Positions 24,992 to 32,169 of a DNA stretch of 64,000 nt are shown here, in pieces. The stretch comes from Bog-756 sp963704615. Lineage in GTDB: Bacteria; Actinomycetota; Acidimicrobiia; Acidimicrobiales; RAAP-2. Positions within the stretch are counted from its first letter, which is position 1. Every line of letters starts with the position of its first letter. Where the stretch lies: contig OY969923.1 of NCBI GenBank assembly GCA_963704615.1, positions 2,542,001 to 2,606,000 of the forward strand, in the 5' to 3' direction. A program made the translations under genes and the position numbers. The notes beneath the pieces are model-generated. The model had not been told where the DNA came from, made no database searches, and saw nothing but the letters and a program-made list of their open reading frames with translations.

Positions 24992-25340
24992 ATGGCCTGT
25001 CCGATGCCAGCCTGTAAGTATCCCAAGCCACCCCGCGGGCTACTGGGGAAGCGAATGGCCCAACATGCAGCCGATGCAACGCCGATGGTTGACCAGTTGC
25101 GTCATCTCTTGGACAGCATGTCCGAGAAAGACGAAATTCTCCTCAAAAGAGGCTGTAAGCAAGCGGCTTGAGGTACGCAAGGTTTGGTCTACCGGCAACA
25201 CCTACGTATCCGATATGCACGACGCCGCCCATGGGGATCGCGAGGTCAGGCGCTGGCTGCCCTCACCATCCGAGCTCAACCAGTGGAGGGTACAGGCAAA
25301 TCAAATCACGGCGAATCTCACTTGGTCCGGTTCCAAGTAA
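24992..25340 (+). pseudogene. small frameshifted gene next to 12-bp motif array
   Basis: Two overlapping frames fit one protein. Frame A starts ATG 24992 (MACPMPACKYPKPPRGLLGK, then RMAQHAADATPMVDQLRHLL and DSMSEKDEILLK) and stops at 25171. Frame B continues VSKRLEVRKVWSTGNTYVSD then MHDAAHGDREVRRWLPSPSE and ends at 25340. Removing one A from the AAAA run at 25145-25148 joins them into a single 115-residue product reading ..DEILLKEAVSKRLEV... Both halves have natural amino acid use, unlike the shadow frames. The N-terminal Cys pair and basic C-terminal half suggest a small nucleic-acid-binding protein, but I do not recognise it. It could be a decayed gene, a sequencing error, or a programmed frameshift. 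Confidence 0.5.
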
Positions 25341-25558
25341 CACGAGCAATCGCGACGGGTTCGAGCAGATCCCGTGGCACGGCGTGCCGCAGATCCAGAT
25401 CCCCCAACTGGCTGAGTGTGATGCTCATCCACACGCTCCGAAGTGCCGTTACACGGGACGGTTCTACCGCCGAATCGCGTTATTGGGGCACACGGGGCCA
25501 ATGTGGCAACTTTGGTGCTCCGGTGAGCCGTTCCGACAGTGGATCAACAGCCACCCCG

Positions 25559-25755
25559 AACGTCACCCTCGCCCGTACGGGCACATGGGATGAACGTCAC
25601 CTTCATGACCATCTCGCCGCCTCCAACGTCACCTTGGCCTCTCTGATGCTGGAAGCCAACGTCACCCTCACGACCATCGCAGCTATCCAATGTCACCCCG
25701 AATGTCACCCTCACGACCATCGCAGCTATCCAATGTCACCCCGAACGTTACCCTC
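25559..25755 (+). repeat. eight direct copies of AACGTCACCCTC-type motif
   Basis: Copies begin at 25559, 25593, 25625, 25658, 25689, 25701, 25732 and 25744. All keep AAYGTYACC; the last three bases vary (CTC, TTC, TTG, CCG). Start-to-start spacing is 34, 32, 33, 31, 12, 31 and 12 bp, that is close to three helical turns or one. Because 34, 32 and 31 are not multiples of three, the repetition is not kept for a protein. Copies 5-6 and 7-8 form a 43-bp tandem unit that includes CACGACCATCGCAGCTATCC. The layout resembles iterons, a partition centromere, or an array of recombinase/regulator sites. Confidence 0.8.
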
Positions 25756-26138
25756 ACGACCGCGTGGGAGAACCGGCCGTCCACGGTCTCCACAGGAGCG
25801 ACGATTCCCCGGTCCTCTGTCCATTACCCCCAGATCTGATCCAGGTTCTGGGCTTCTAGGATCCGCTTGGGGCCTGAGGGGCAGCAGGCGACGGCTGGGA
25901 TGGCCCATTGCCTCAGGCTCACCAACTCCACCGGACGGTGGCCGAACACGATTGCAAGGGCCCTATTGCCATTGCGGACCCCATACCCGGCGGCGGTCCG
26001 TTCTCGCCCCTCGGGCCATTCTGGCCGGCTTTGGCGAGCCGCTGGCCTGACGAACCCGAAGGCAGAGCAGTGGTGGTCACGTGAGGAGGGCTCGCGCCGA
26101 AACTGATCGGCCCGTCACATCGGCTTCCCTCACGAAGC

Positions 26139-26414
26139 GGCGCCCAGGCGGGCATCGAGCCCGCCACGGTCGCCGATGAGAACGTCACCCTCGGCTCCGC
26201 CAGACCGGTACATTTATTGTCCACACACATGCACTCGGGAGTCCAGCGCCCTTCGGCCGGGCTCACCGCTCTGCGAAGTCAAGTCTCGCGCCGGGCGGAG
26301 GGGACGCTGTCATCGGGATGATGCAACTGTGTGGACATGATCTGTCCCGCTCCCGCTGAACCGATCTGCTGTGTCACCCAGGCCGCCTTGGCGGGCTCGA
26401 TGCCCGCCTGGGCG
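26139..26414. repeat. 28-bp perfect inverted repeat with nested symmetry
   Basis: The 28 bases at 26139-26166 (starting GGCGCCCAGGCGGGC) are the exact reverse complement of 26387-26414. Inside, TGTCCACAC (26218-26226) pairs with GTGTGGACA (26330-26338), and both pairs share the same centre near 26277. Between them the halves align only loosely, so this looks like an old inverted duplication of about 138 bp per arm. Each 28-bp arm also folds on itself (GGCGGGC/GCCCGCC around TCGAT). One copy of the 12-bp motif lies in the left half at 26181. Confidence 0.75.
26181..26192 (+). repeat. single 12-bp motif copy
   Basis: AACGTCACCCTC, identical to the consensus of the left cluster, stands alone inside the inverted repeat region. 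Confidence 0.7.
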
Positions 26415-26624
26415 CCTCTCTCGATCCGCGGACCGGTGCGAACTCCGGGAACCATCATGAGTGGCCACACGGCAGGGCGTGCACCCCCATACGCTGCCCG
26501 CCGAACAGGGCCGGGGTACAACATTTCCACCGGCTCGATGCCGGGGGAAATGCTGATGTGGGCCCGGAAGACGGTCACCTGCCTGTGGCGCTTTCTCGCT
26601 CACGCCAACAGTGCTCTGACCTGC

Positions 26625-26714
26625 GAGGGTGACGTTGCCTTCAGCCCGCTGGAGCCCAAGGGTGACGTTGGTGATGCTGGCGAGATATCCGAGGGTGACG
26701 TTGGGGGTGACGTT
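26625..26714 (-). repeat. four inverted copies of the 12-bp motif
   Basis: On the plus strand these read GAGGGTGACGTT and variants, at 26625-26636, 26658-26669, 26691-26702 and 26703-26714; spacing is 33, 33 and 12 bp. They are the same motif as the 25559-25755 cluster on the opposite strand, so the two clusters face each other across about 0.9 kb. The last copy ends 120 bp before the excisionase-like gene and could affect its transcription. Confidence 0.8.
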
Positions 26715-26834
26715 GAACTGGACAATGGACCTGCGACGCCAGCACCGATCTGCTGATGTGAGAACAGTCGGTCGGTCCAGAACAACTGGACAGCACGCTC
26801 GCGACGCACTGGACAGACGGCCGGAAGGATCACG

Positions 26835-27092
26835 ATGACCACCCACGACCATCTTCGACTTGTAGACACCGATGAGCCGGCCGAGAGCCGCCCACCGCCG
26901 ACGGAGGTCACGCTGTTGACCATTCCCGAGGCGGCAAAGTTCCTCCGTATCGGGAGATCGGCCGCCTACGAGTTGGCCCGTCGATTCGAGGCGACCGGCG
27001 GGTCCGAAGGCCTCCCCTGCGTCAGGATCGGGGACCGGCTCCTGCGGGTGCCGGCCGACGCCCTGCGGGAGATGGTGACGATTAGAGCTTGA
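26835..27092 (+). CDS. excisionase-like HTH protein
   Basis: 85 residues. The C-terminal 60 residues form a winged helix of the MerR/excisionase kind: LLTIPEAAKFLRIGRSAAYE (E-A-A-x-x-L-x-I-x-R-x-x-x-Y) then CVRIGDRLLRVPADALREMV, a wing followed by a final helix. In this location, beside and convergent with the integrase gene (11-bp overlap at the 3' ends), it is the likely recombination directionality factor that binds the attachment site and drives excision. It could also regulate transcription. Only 120 bp separates it from the inverted motif cluster. Confidence 0.82.
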   Translation: MTTHDHLRLVDTDEPAESRPPPTEVTLLTIPEAAKFLRIGRSAAYELARRFEATGGSEGLPCVRIGDRLLRVPADALREMVTIRA

Positions 27093-28218
27093 GCACGCCC
27101 TCGAGCATGTCGGCGGCCTCCCGGTGGAGTCCTGGGGTGGCATGCGAGTAGGTGTTCAGCGTGATGGCCACGTTGGCGTGGCCGAGCAGTTCCTGGACCA
27201 CCTTGGGGTGAGCGCCTTCGTGGAGCAGCAGCGTGGCCACGGTGTGGCGGAGGTCGTGGAGCCGGACCTTGGGCAGGTTGGCTTTCCCCAAGGCGATCTG
27301 AAAATCCCGCAGCACGTTCCTCGGATGGAGCAGTCCCCCGGTCGTCGTCGTGAAGACAAGGCCCGAGTCCTCCCAGGCGCTCCCCACCAACTTCCGATCG
27401 GCCTTTTGGCGAGCCCGTTGGTCCTTGAGGGCCTCGATCGTCCTCCCCGACAAGTAGACCGTCCGTCGGCCCGTCTTCGTCTTCGGCTCCGAGATCAACG
27501 GCGTCCCCTTCACTGCCACCACGGTCTGGCGCACCTCCAGCCGAGCGTCGGCCAGGTCGACGTCAGTCCAGCGCAGCCCGAGGGCCTCGCCCCGTCGCAG
27601 ACCGGTCGTGAGCAGAAGGCACCACAGTGGACCCGAGCGGTCATCAGCGGTGGCGTCGAGGAACGCCTTGGCATCCTCGGCGCTGAGGGTTTTCATCTCC
27701 TTGGGCTCCATGCGGGGCAGGATGATGCCCGAGGCCAGTGGGTTGTTCGCCGTAAGCTTCCACTGCACCGCTTTGGCGAACGCCTGTTGCAGCACCTGGT
27801 GGGCCAGCCGGACCGAGCGGGGACTCAAGCCCTTACCGCTTCGGCCACCTGAGGTGGCCAGGTCGGTGTAGAGCCGCTGGACAACCTGGGGGGTGACCTC
27901 TGCCAACTTGAGCGCACCGATCCTCGGCGTGATCCAGCTCGTGACTGCGGTCGAGTAGAGGGAGTACGTGCTCGGGCGCAGCGACGGCTTCACGGCGGCC
28001 AGCCACTCAGTCAGCCAGCCCTCGAGCTTGAGGGTCCCGGTGCCGGCGACGACATCCGTCCGGATCTCACCGAGCAGATCCGTCAGGCCTTCTTCGGCCG
28101 CTTTGCGGGTGGCGAAGCCGCCCTTCTGGCGTTGTCGGCGCTGTCCGGTGGCGGGGTCGCGAGGCAGGTCGACCTTGAAGGCCCAGCCCGTTCCCCTGCG
28201 GTACACCCGTCCCTGCAC
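27082..28218 (-). CDS. int: site-specific tyrosine integrase of the island
   Basis: About 378 residues with the three-part layout of phage-type integrases: an N-terminal arm-binding domain (GRVYRRGTGWAFKVDLPRDP then RQRQKGGFATRKAAEEGLTD, AP2-like), a SAM-like core-binding domain (LRPSTYSLYSTAVTSWITPR), and a catalytic domain with TTGLRRGEALGLRWTDVDLA (Arg), a Lys in EPKTKTGRRTVYL, VRLHDLRHTVATLLLHEGAH (His-x-x-Arg), LGHANVAITLNTYSHA (His and nucleophile Tyr). The GTG at 28218 preceded by GAGGAG is chosen. The gene lies between the 20-bp repeat and the excisionase gene and 134 bp from the tRNA-Val 3' end. It is expected to integrate the element into that tRNA. Confidence 0.95.
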   Translation of the reverse strand: MQGRVYRRGTGWAFKVDLPRDPATGQRRQRQKGGFATRKAAEEGLTDLLGEIRTDVVAGTGTLKLEGWLTEWLAAVKPSLRPSTYSLYSTAVTSWITPRIGALKLAEVTPQVVQRLYTDLATSGGRSGKGLSPRSVRLAHQVLQQAFAKAVQWKLTANNPLASGIILPRMEPKEMKTLSAEDAKAFLDATADDRSGPLWCLLLTTGLRRGEALGLRWTDVDLADARLEVRQTVVAVKGTPLISEPKTKTGRRTVYLSGRTIEALKDQRARQKADRKLVGSAWEDSGLVFTTTTGGLLHPRNVLRDFQIALGKANLPKVRLHDLRHTVATLLLHEGAHPKVVQELLGHANVAITLNTYSHATPGLHREAADMLEGVLKL

Positions 28219-28261
28219 GAACGCTCCTCGGTCACCCTGACAGGACCAAGGTAGCAAATTC

Positions 28262-28281
28262 ATGTGACCAAAATGTGACCA
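28262..28281. repeat. 20-bp repeat, putative integrase arm site (right)
   Basis: Identical to 13710-13729 and in the same orientation, 69 bp inside the right attachment site and 43 bp upstream of the integrase start codon. The copy could therefore serve both recombination and autoregulation of int. Confidence 0.75.
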
Positions 28282-28350
28282 TCGGGCCATTTTGGCGCTT
28301 TCTGGGACCCGCCAGTTCAGGATTTCCGGTCCTGAACAGGGCTTTCACTG

Positions 28351-28393
28351 GTGGGCCGTGCGGGACTTGAACCCACGACCCCTTGCGTGTCAT
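28351..28393. other. right attachment site within tRNA-Val
   Basis: Second copy of the 43-bp repeat. It covers the tRNA 3' half up to the first base of the anticodon loop, plus one base beyond the discriminator. Its end in the anticodon loop points to strand exchange in the anticodon stem-loop, a common site for tyrosine integrases. Confidence 0.92.
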
Positions 28394-28424
28394 GCAAGTG
28401 CGCTACCAACTGCGCCAACGGCCC
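28352..28424 (-). tRNA. tRNA-Val (anticodon GAC)
   Basis: 73 nt with all four arms: acceptor GGGCCGT/ACGGCCC and discriminator A, D-stem GCGC/GCGC, anticodon stem CTTGC/GCAAG with loop ATGACAC, and T-arm GTGGG TTCAAGT CCCGC. Loop bases 34-36 are GAC, reading valine GUC/GUU codons. CCA is not encoded. It is the integration target of the island; its 3' half is rebuilt by the element. Confidence 0.95.
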
Positions 28425-28538
28425 GTGACCGAGGAGGTTACCACCGGGCTGATTCTCGACGGCCACGAGATCGACTGATGAAGTCCCGAGCGCTGGGAGG
28501 ACAGTAGGTACCGCACCTCGGAGGGAACGACGTTCGAG

Positions 28539-29360
28539 TTACCGAGGGATGGCCGTTGGCACCGACGGCGTGGCCCGCTCGATCGCCGTCCATCCGCCGA
28601 ACTCACGGCGGTGCTCCATCTCGGCGCGGTGGCCGCCCCGCAACCCGAAGAGCCGCTTGGCCACCAAGAGGTACACCACGATGGCCACGTTGATGACCAG
28701 AACGATCAACTTGAACACACTCAGCCCCACAGTGAGCTCGTAGATCTCGAGCGGCACGAGCAAGGTGGTGGCCACGAACGTCAGATACTCGGCCCATCGC
28801 TTGTTGAGCCACAGGCCCACCATTTCGGTGGCTTCCAGGGCCGCGTAGGCGATGACCAACAGTCCCAACATCACGAGATGACGGGGAGAGTACTTGAACG
28901 CCCGCCCGAAGTAACCGAGGATACCGCGCACGTGGGCCTCAGCCGCGTCCCCCCCGTTGAGGTCGTTCATGATATCGACGTAGTCACGATGGAGCGCCGT
29001 GTCATGCCTCGCGAACAAGAACAACACGATCGCCACGAAGCTCAGCACGAGGACATGAATGGCCCGATCGACGGCAATGAGCCGCAGGACATAGCGATCT
29101 CGGAGGACTGGTCCCCGGGCGGGGACAGTGATGTCGTCACGGGAGGGAACACGTGGTCGGCTCGGCTCTCGAGGAGCTCTTCCAGGCACCCAGGCATCAC
29201 ACCTCAGGCACCGGTACCAGCGCACGCCATCGCCCTCCCTCACCACCATGGAGTCCTGGGGAGTGACCTCGGCAGCATCGGTGCCGACCAAGGCGTGTCC
29301 TTTCCAGGCGCACGTGAGCAGCTCATAGAGATTGTCGGGTCGCCTTCGCTTGCGAGACAC
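28539..29360 (-). CDS. DUF2127 membrane protein
   Basis: About 273 residues. The N-terminus has a Cys pair (RWYRCLRCDAWVPG) suggesting a zinc site, followed by four or so transmembrane segments: AIHVLVLSFVAIVLFLFARH, HLVMLGLLVIAYAALEATEM, a segment in EYLTFVATTLLVPLEIYELT, and LIVLVINVAIVVYLLVAKRL. The E-A-x-E-x-x-G-L-W-L-x-x-R-W-A-E-Y and P-x-E-I-Y-E-L patterns are those of DUF2127, a family of unknown function. GTG at 29360 is a compromise start; the frame continues to 29423. The gene is divergent from the PhyH gene with only 43 bp between starts. Confidence 0.8.
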   Translation of the reverse strand: MSRKRRRPDNLYELLTCAWKGHALVGTDAAEVTPQDSMVVREGDGVRWYRCLRCDAWVPGRAPREPSRPRVPSRDDITVPARGPVLRDRYVLRLIAVDRAIHVLVLSFVAIVLFLFARHDTALHRDYVDIMNDLNGGDAAEAHVRGILGYFGRAFKYSPRHLVMLGLLVIAYAALEATEMVGLWLNKRWAEYLTFVATTLLVPLEIYELTVGLSVFKLIVLVINVAIVVYLLVAKRLFGLRGGHRAEMEHRREFGGWTAIERATPSVPTAIPR

Positions 29361-29403
29361 GTCCGCACAATAGGCTCGACCCAAAGCAAAAAAGGAGAAT
29401 GCG

Positions 29404-30222
29404 ATGAGCACCGACATCGACACTCATGTCAATCGCATCGAAGAGGTGGGCTACACCATCGTCGAGGATGCCATCGACCTCGATCTGATCGATGCTCTCA
29501 CTGACGATCTGCGCCGTCTGGAGCACGAGCTGGGCATCCGGCCTGCGCACAACACCTTCGAAGGGATCCAGACCACCCGCATCTACAATCTCTTGGCCCA
29601 TGGACCACACTTCGAGCAGGTGCCCGTCCACCCGGCCATTCTTCCGATCTGCGAGAGAGTCCTCGACCCCGGATTGCTGGTCTCCTCTCTCTCATCCATT
29701 GCCATCGGCCCGGAGGAGACACCGCAACCCCTCCACGCCGATGATCAGATCATCCCGATCCCGAAACCACATCCGCCCACCGTGTGCAACACCATGTGGG
29801 CACTCACCGAATTCACCGAGGACAACGGAGCCACCCGCATCATTCCGGGCACCCATCGGGCATCCGAGTCGCCGGATCTCTTCCTGCGGTACGACTCCAT
29901 TCCCGCCGAAATGTCCAAGGGCAGTGTTCTGGTGTGGCACGGGAGCTTGTGGCATGGCGGTGGGGCGAATACCACGGCGGCCCGACGGGTCGGCATCGCC
30001 ATGAACTACTGCGCCGGCTACATCCGTCAGCAGGAGAATCAGCAGTTGGGTCTGCCCATCGATCTCGTGCGCCGGTTCTCGCCACGGTTGCAGCAGCTGG
30101 TTGGCTATGGGATCTACAACGGGCTCATCGGTCACATCGACAAGAACGTCCCCGCCAAATTGCTCCTCGGGGCAGACGACCAATCGCATCTCCTCTGGGA
30201 CTACGCGATACCGACCCCCTGA
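29404..30222 (+). CDS. phytanoyl-CoA dioxygenase (PhyH) family protein
   Basis: 272 residues of the Fe(II)/2-oxoglutarate-dependent PhyH group. The double-stranded beta-helix carries LHADDQIIPIPKPHPPTVCN with the His-x-Asp iron ligands, NTMWALTEFTEDNGATRIIP, and a distal His in SVLVWHGSLWHGGGANTTAA followed by the Arg that binds 2-oxoglutarate (RRVGIAMNYC). Start ATG has AGGAGA seven bases upstream. Substrate unknown; family members hydroxylate acyl-CoAs or secondary metabolites. Apparently a single-gene transcript. A second, larger PhyH-like protein is encoded at 61492-62751. Confidence 0.9.
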   Translation: MSTDIDTHVNRIEEVGYTIVEDAIDLDLIDALTDDLRRLEHELGIRPAHNTFEGIQTTRIYNLLAHGPHFEQVPVHPAILPICERVLDPGLLVSSLSSIAIGPEETPQPLHADDQIIPIPKPHPPTVCNTMWALTEFTEDNGATRIIPGTHRASESPDLFLRYDSIPAEMSKGSVLVWHGSLWHGGGANTTAARRVGIAMNYCAGYIRQQENQQLGLPIDLVRRFSPRLQQLVGYGIYNGLIGHIDKNVPAKLLLGADDQSHLLWDYAIPTP

Positions 30223-30306
30223 GCTCGCTGTAGCTTCTCGGGCGTGCCCCACCAGCCTCGACCGCCCGGTGGGCAATCACACATTCTGACAACACCAGGC
30301 ACAAAT

Positions 30307-30346
30307 TGACGAGGCCGCGCAGAAACTGACGAGGCCGCGCAGAAAC
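30307..30346. repeat. 20-bp tandem duplication
   Basis: TGACGAGGCCGCGCAGAAAC occurs twice in direct succession (30307-30326, 30327-30346). It lies in the 292-bp gap between the PhyH and ECF sigma genes; the rest of the gap shows no gene. Possibly a regulator-binding site for the sigma gene. Confidence 0.7.
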
Positions 30347-30514
30347 CCGCCGATGGTAGAAACGAAAATGACCCTCATTGCGTTACACCATCGAGTCGGA
30401 CCGGGAACGGCCTGCTCAACAGGGGTTTCCCATGGTGGACAGGCCCGTCGAGCAGGTGTATGAATGGCAACGGCAAGCGGGTTCACTACCTAGTCGAGTC
30501 GCAGGTGTCGTCAG

Positions 30515-31162
30515 ATGATCGACTTTCGGGGGAAGTTGCGGGCGGCCAAGCAAGGCGATGAAGACGCATTCGCCTACATCTGGCGGGAGTTTCACCCCTT
30601 TCTCCTCCGCTACCTGAAGGTCAAGGCGGCCCCAGACGCTGAGGACCTGGCTGCAGATATCTGGCACCGAGTCATTCGGGCGCTGCCTGATTTCGAAGGA
30701 GATGAGAACGCTTTCCGGGCTTGGCTCTTCACGTCCGCTCGCAACCGGCTGACCGATTGGTACCGCGGCAACGAACGACGGCCCGTGCTGATCGACCGGT
30801 CGCTGCTCGTCGTACTGCCAGCCAGCAGCAATGTGGAGACCGAGGCCGAAGAGAATTCGGCGACGGCAGTGGCGATCGCTCTGATTGCTCAACTTCCGCC
30901 CGACCAAGCCGAAGCCGTTCTGCTTCGGATTGTCTACGGGTTGGATGTTTCCTTCGTGGCCAAAATCATGAAGCGGTCACCGGGATCGGTGCGGGTCTTG
31001 TGCCATCGAGGCCTCCGCCACCTGGAAAGTGTCCTCCAACAGAGTTACGATGGCGCGGAATCGGGCGGTGGCCCACTGACCGGAGTGGCGGCAGCTGCGG
31101 TTGGTGCAGAGTCGGCGGGAGTTGGCGTGCTTGAATCTCATGAGGTTGGCCTCCATGGTTGA
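30515..31162 (+). CDS. ECF RNA polymerase sigma factor
   Basis: 215 residues. Region 2: FAYIWREFHPFLLRYLKVKA, DAEDLAADIWHRVIRALPDF, NAFRAWLFTSARNRLTDWYR. Region 4: QLPPDQAEAVLLRIVYGLDV then SFVAKIMKRSPGSVRVLCHR, the helix-turn-helix for the -35 element. A 40-residue Ala/Gly-rich tail follows. The next gene (31140 onward) overlaps it by up to 23 bp and codes for a single-pass membrane protein, the usual place of an anti-sigma factor. This suggests an envelope-stress type regulon that may include the nearby secreted peptidase. Confidence 0.88.
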   Translation: MIDFRGKLRAAKQGDEDAFAYIWREFHPFLLRYLKVKAAPDAEDLAADIWHRVIRALPDFEGDENAFRAWLFTSARNRLTDWYRGNERRPVLIDRSLLVVLPASSNVETEAEENSATAVAIALIAQLPPDQAEAVLLRIVYGLDVSFVAKIMKRSPGSVRVLCHRGLRHLESVLQQSYDGAESGGGPLTGVAAAAVGAESAGVGVLESHEVGLHG

Positions 31163-32115
31163 TGTGAGCATCGGAGGAATCCCGGAAAGCACGACGGTCG
31201 CAGACGACAACGTCGTGGCCTTTCCCACTCTGATGAGCGGCGGACTGGCCGATCTGATGGCGTCGGCATCTGCTCCGGGGACACCCCATGAGTTGCGTCA
31301 CGAGATGACGGCTCGCGCTGACTTCCGGTCACAGGCAACCTCTCGGATGCAACCTCGTCGACTGCGATGGCGCAAGCCCCTGGGAATCGCGGTGGCTACG
31401 GGCGCCTGTCTGATTACGACAACGACCGGCCTGGCTGCGGCCACCGGCTTTCCGCAATCAGCGGCGCGAAATTGTCGACCCGATACTCAATCACGTCGAT
31501 ATCAACGTCACGCCCCAGACCGTCGCCCCTCCGCAAGTTGTCCCCGGCGGGAACAAAGCGGTCACCCAAGGGTCCTCCTCGAAGGGAACAGCCGACGTGT
31601 CCCGTTCGCGCTCCCGAAATACCCCCGCCTGTTCGGACAAGAGCGATCCGTCGGGTGGCGATGCGCCGAACCTCAACGCAACCGGCGGCTCGGGGTCTTG
31701 TTTGCATCAGGCCTCCACAGCGGCCGGCGGTGGGACCTCCGCTCGGACACCGGCCAATCAGGACCGCAACCTGGCGACCGGATTCCGCTCTGGCAGTGGA
31801 CAGGGTGGAGCCGGGGGGGCTGATCAGTCCACCGGAACCGGTCAAGGCACCGGCTCCAACCGGGGTGGGAACCAAGGGACCGGCTCCAACCGGGGCGGGG
31901 ACCAAGGGACCGGCTCCAACCGGGGCGGGAACCAAGGGACCGGCTCCAACCGGGGTAGGAACCAAGGGACCGGCTCCAACCGGGGTGGGAACAAGGGCAC
32001 CGGCTCCGGCCGAGGCGGAAAGCATGGCACGGGCAAGGGACACGGCTCGGGCACCGGAGGGAACGGTGGAAGCGGCAGCGGCCATCATCACCACGGGACC
32101 ACTCCCGACGGTTGA
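31140..32115 (+). pseudogene. membrane protein with Gly-rich tail, one frameshift
   Basis: Two frames make one sensible protein. The first (ATG 31140 or 31155) gives MVDVSIGGIPESTTVADDNV and a basic stretch, then one transmembrane segment (GIAVATGACLITTTTGLAAA). Near 31450-31470 the sense switches to the +1 frame: REIVDPILNHVDINVTPQTV and a Ser/Thr/Gly-rich extracellular part ending in GTGSNRGGNQ repeats and GHHHHGTTPDG. Removing one base, for example a G in the GCGGCGCG stretch near 31463, restores an open frame of about 324 residues. It overlaps the ECF sigma gene, so a role as its membrane-bound regulator is likely. It could be a true pseudogene, phase variation or a sequencing error. Confidence 0.6.
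31850..32009 (+). repeat. 30-bp tandem repeat, five to six copies
   Basis: Unit GGSACCGGCTCCAACCGGGG plus ten bases, repeated in register at 31850, 31880, 31910, 31940 and 31970 with a degenerate copy after. Each codes for GTGSNRGGNQ. The copies differ by only one or two bases, so copy number probably changes by slippage. Confidence 0.85.
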
Positions 32116-32169
32116 GGGAACGGATCCGCAACGTGACTGGGGGCAGGCAGAATGGGTAGAGATCCGGGT

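Larger units (their letters stand above)
25341..26834. other. 1.5-kb gene-free region with motif arrays
   Basis: No convincing gene on either strand. The two longest open frames (25184-26050 on plus, 26310-27143 on minus) are Arg/Pro/Ser-rich and consist largely of translated repeats. The region holds 13 copies of a 12-bp motif in two oriented clusters plus a single copy, a 43-bp tandem unit, and a 28-bp long-range inverted repeat. It lies between the frameshifted small gene and the excisionase-like gene and is the most structured non-coding part of the island. Confidence 0.75.
13550..28393. mobile_element. 14.8-kb integrated genomic island at tRNA-Val
   Basis: The island lies between two copies of a perfect 43-bp direct repeat. 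The right copy (28351-28393) is the 3' half of the intact tRNA-Val gene; the left copy (13550-13592) is an orphan with no 5' half. A tyrosine integrase and an excisionase-like gene sit next to the tRNA, and the element extends away from the tRNA 3' end, which is the classical arrangement for tRNA-targeting islands. Cargo: toxin-antitoxin pair, SRPBCC protein, collagen-like secreted protein, group II intron, lipoprotein, zinc-ribbon protein, second tyrosine recombinase, YCII/ECF pair, barstar-like protein, frameshifted small gene and arrays of a 12-bp motif. No relaxase, type IV secretion, replication-initiator or phage structural gene is seen, so it is either mobilised in trans or decayed. Confidence 0.9.

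Noticed and set aside
25559..25755. CRISPR array
   Set aside because: Repeats are only 12 bp, spacing is 12 or 31-34 bp, part of the intervening sequence is itself repeated, and no Cas gene is present.
25184..26050. 288-residue open frame on the plus strand over the left motif cluster
   Set aside because: Sequence is Arg/Pro/Ser-rich, has no family signature, and spacing of the DNA motif breaks any protein repeat; it is best explained as translation of non-coding repeats.
26139..26414. degenerate tRNA genes in the inverted repeat arms
   Set aside because: Each arm has a T-arm-like hairpin, but no acceptor, D- or anticodon stems can be fitted around it.
26310..27143. 277-residue open frame on the minus strand with NVTL repeats
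   Set aside because: It runs antisense to the excisionase-like gene and its repeats are the 12-bp DNA motif read in one frame.
13550..28393. prophage or conjugative element
   Set aside because: Apart from integrase and excisionase no phage structural, lysis, relaxase or secretion gene is seen.
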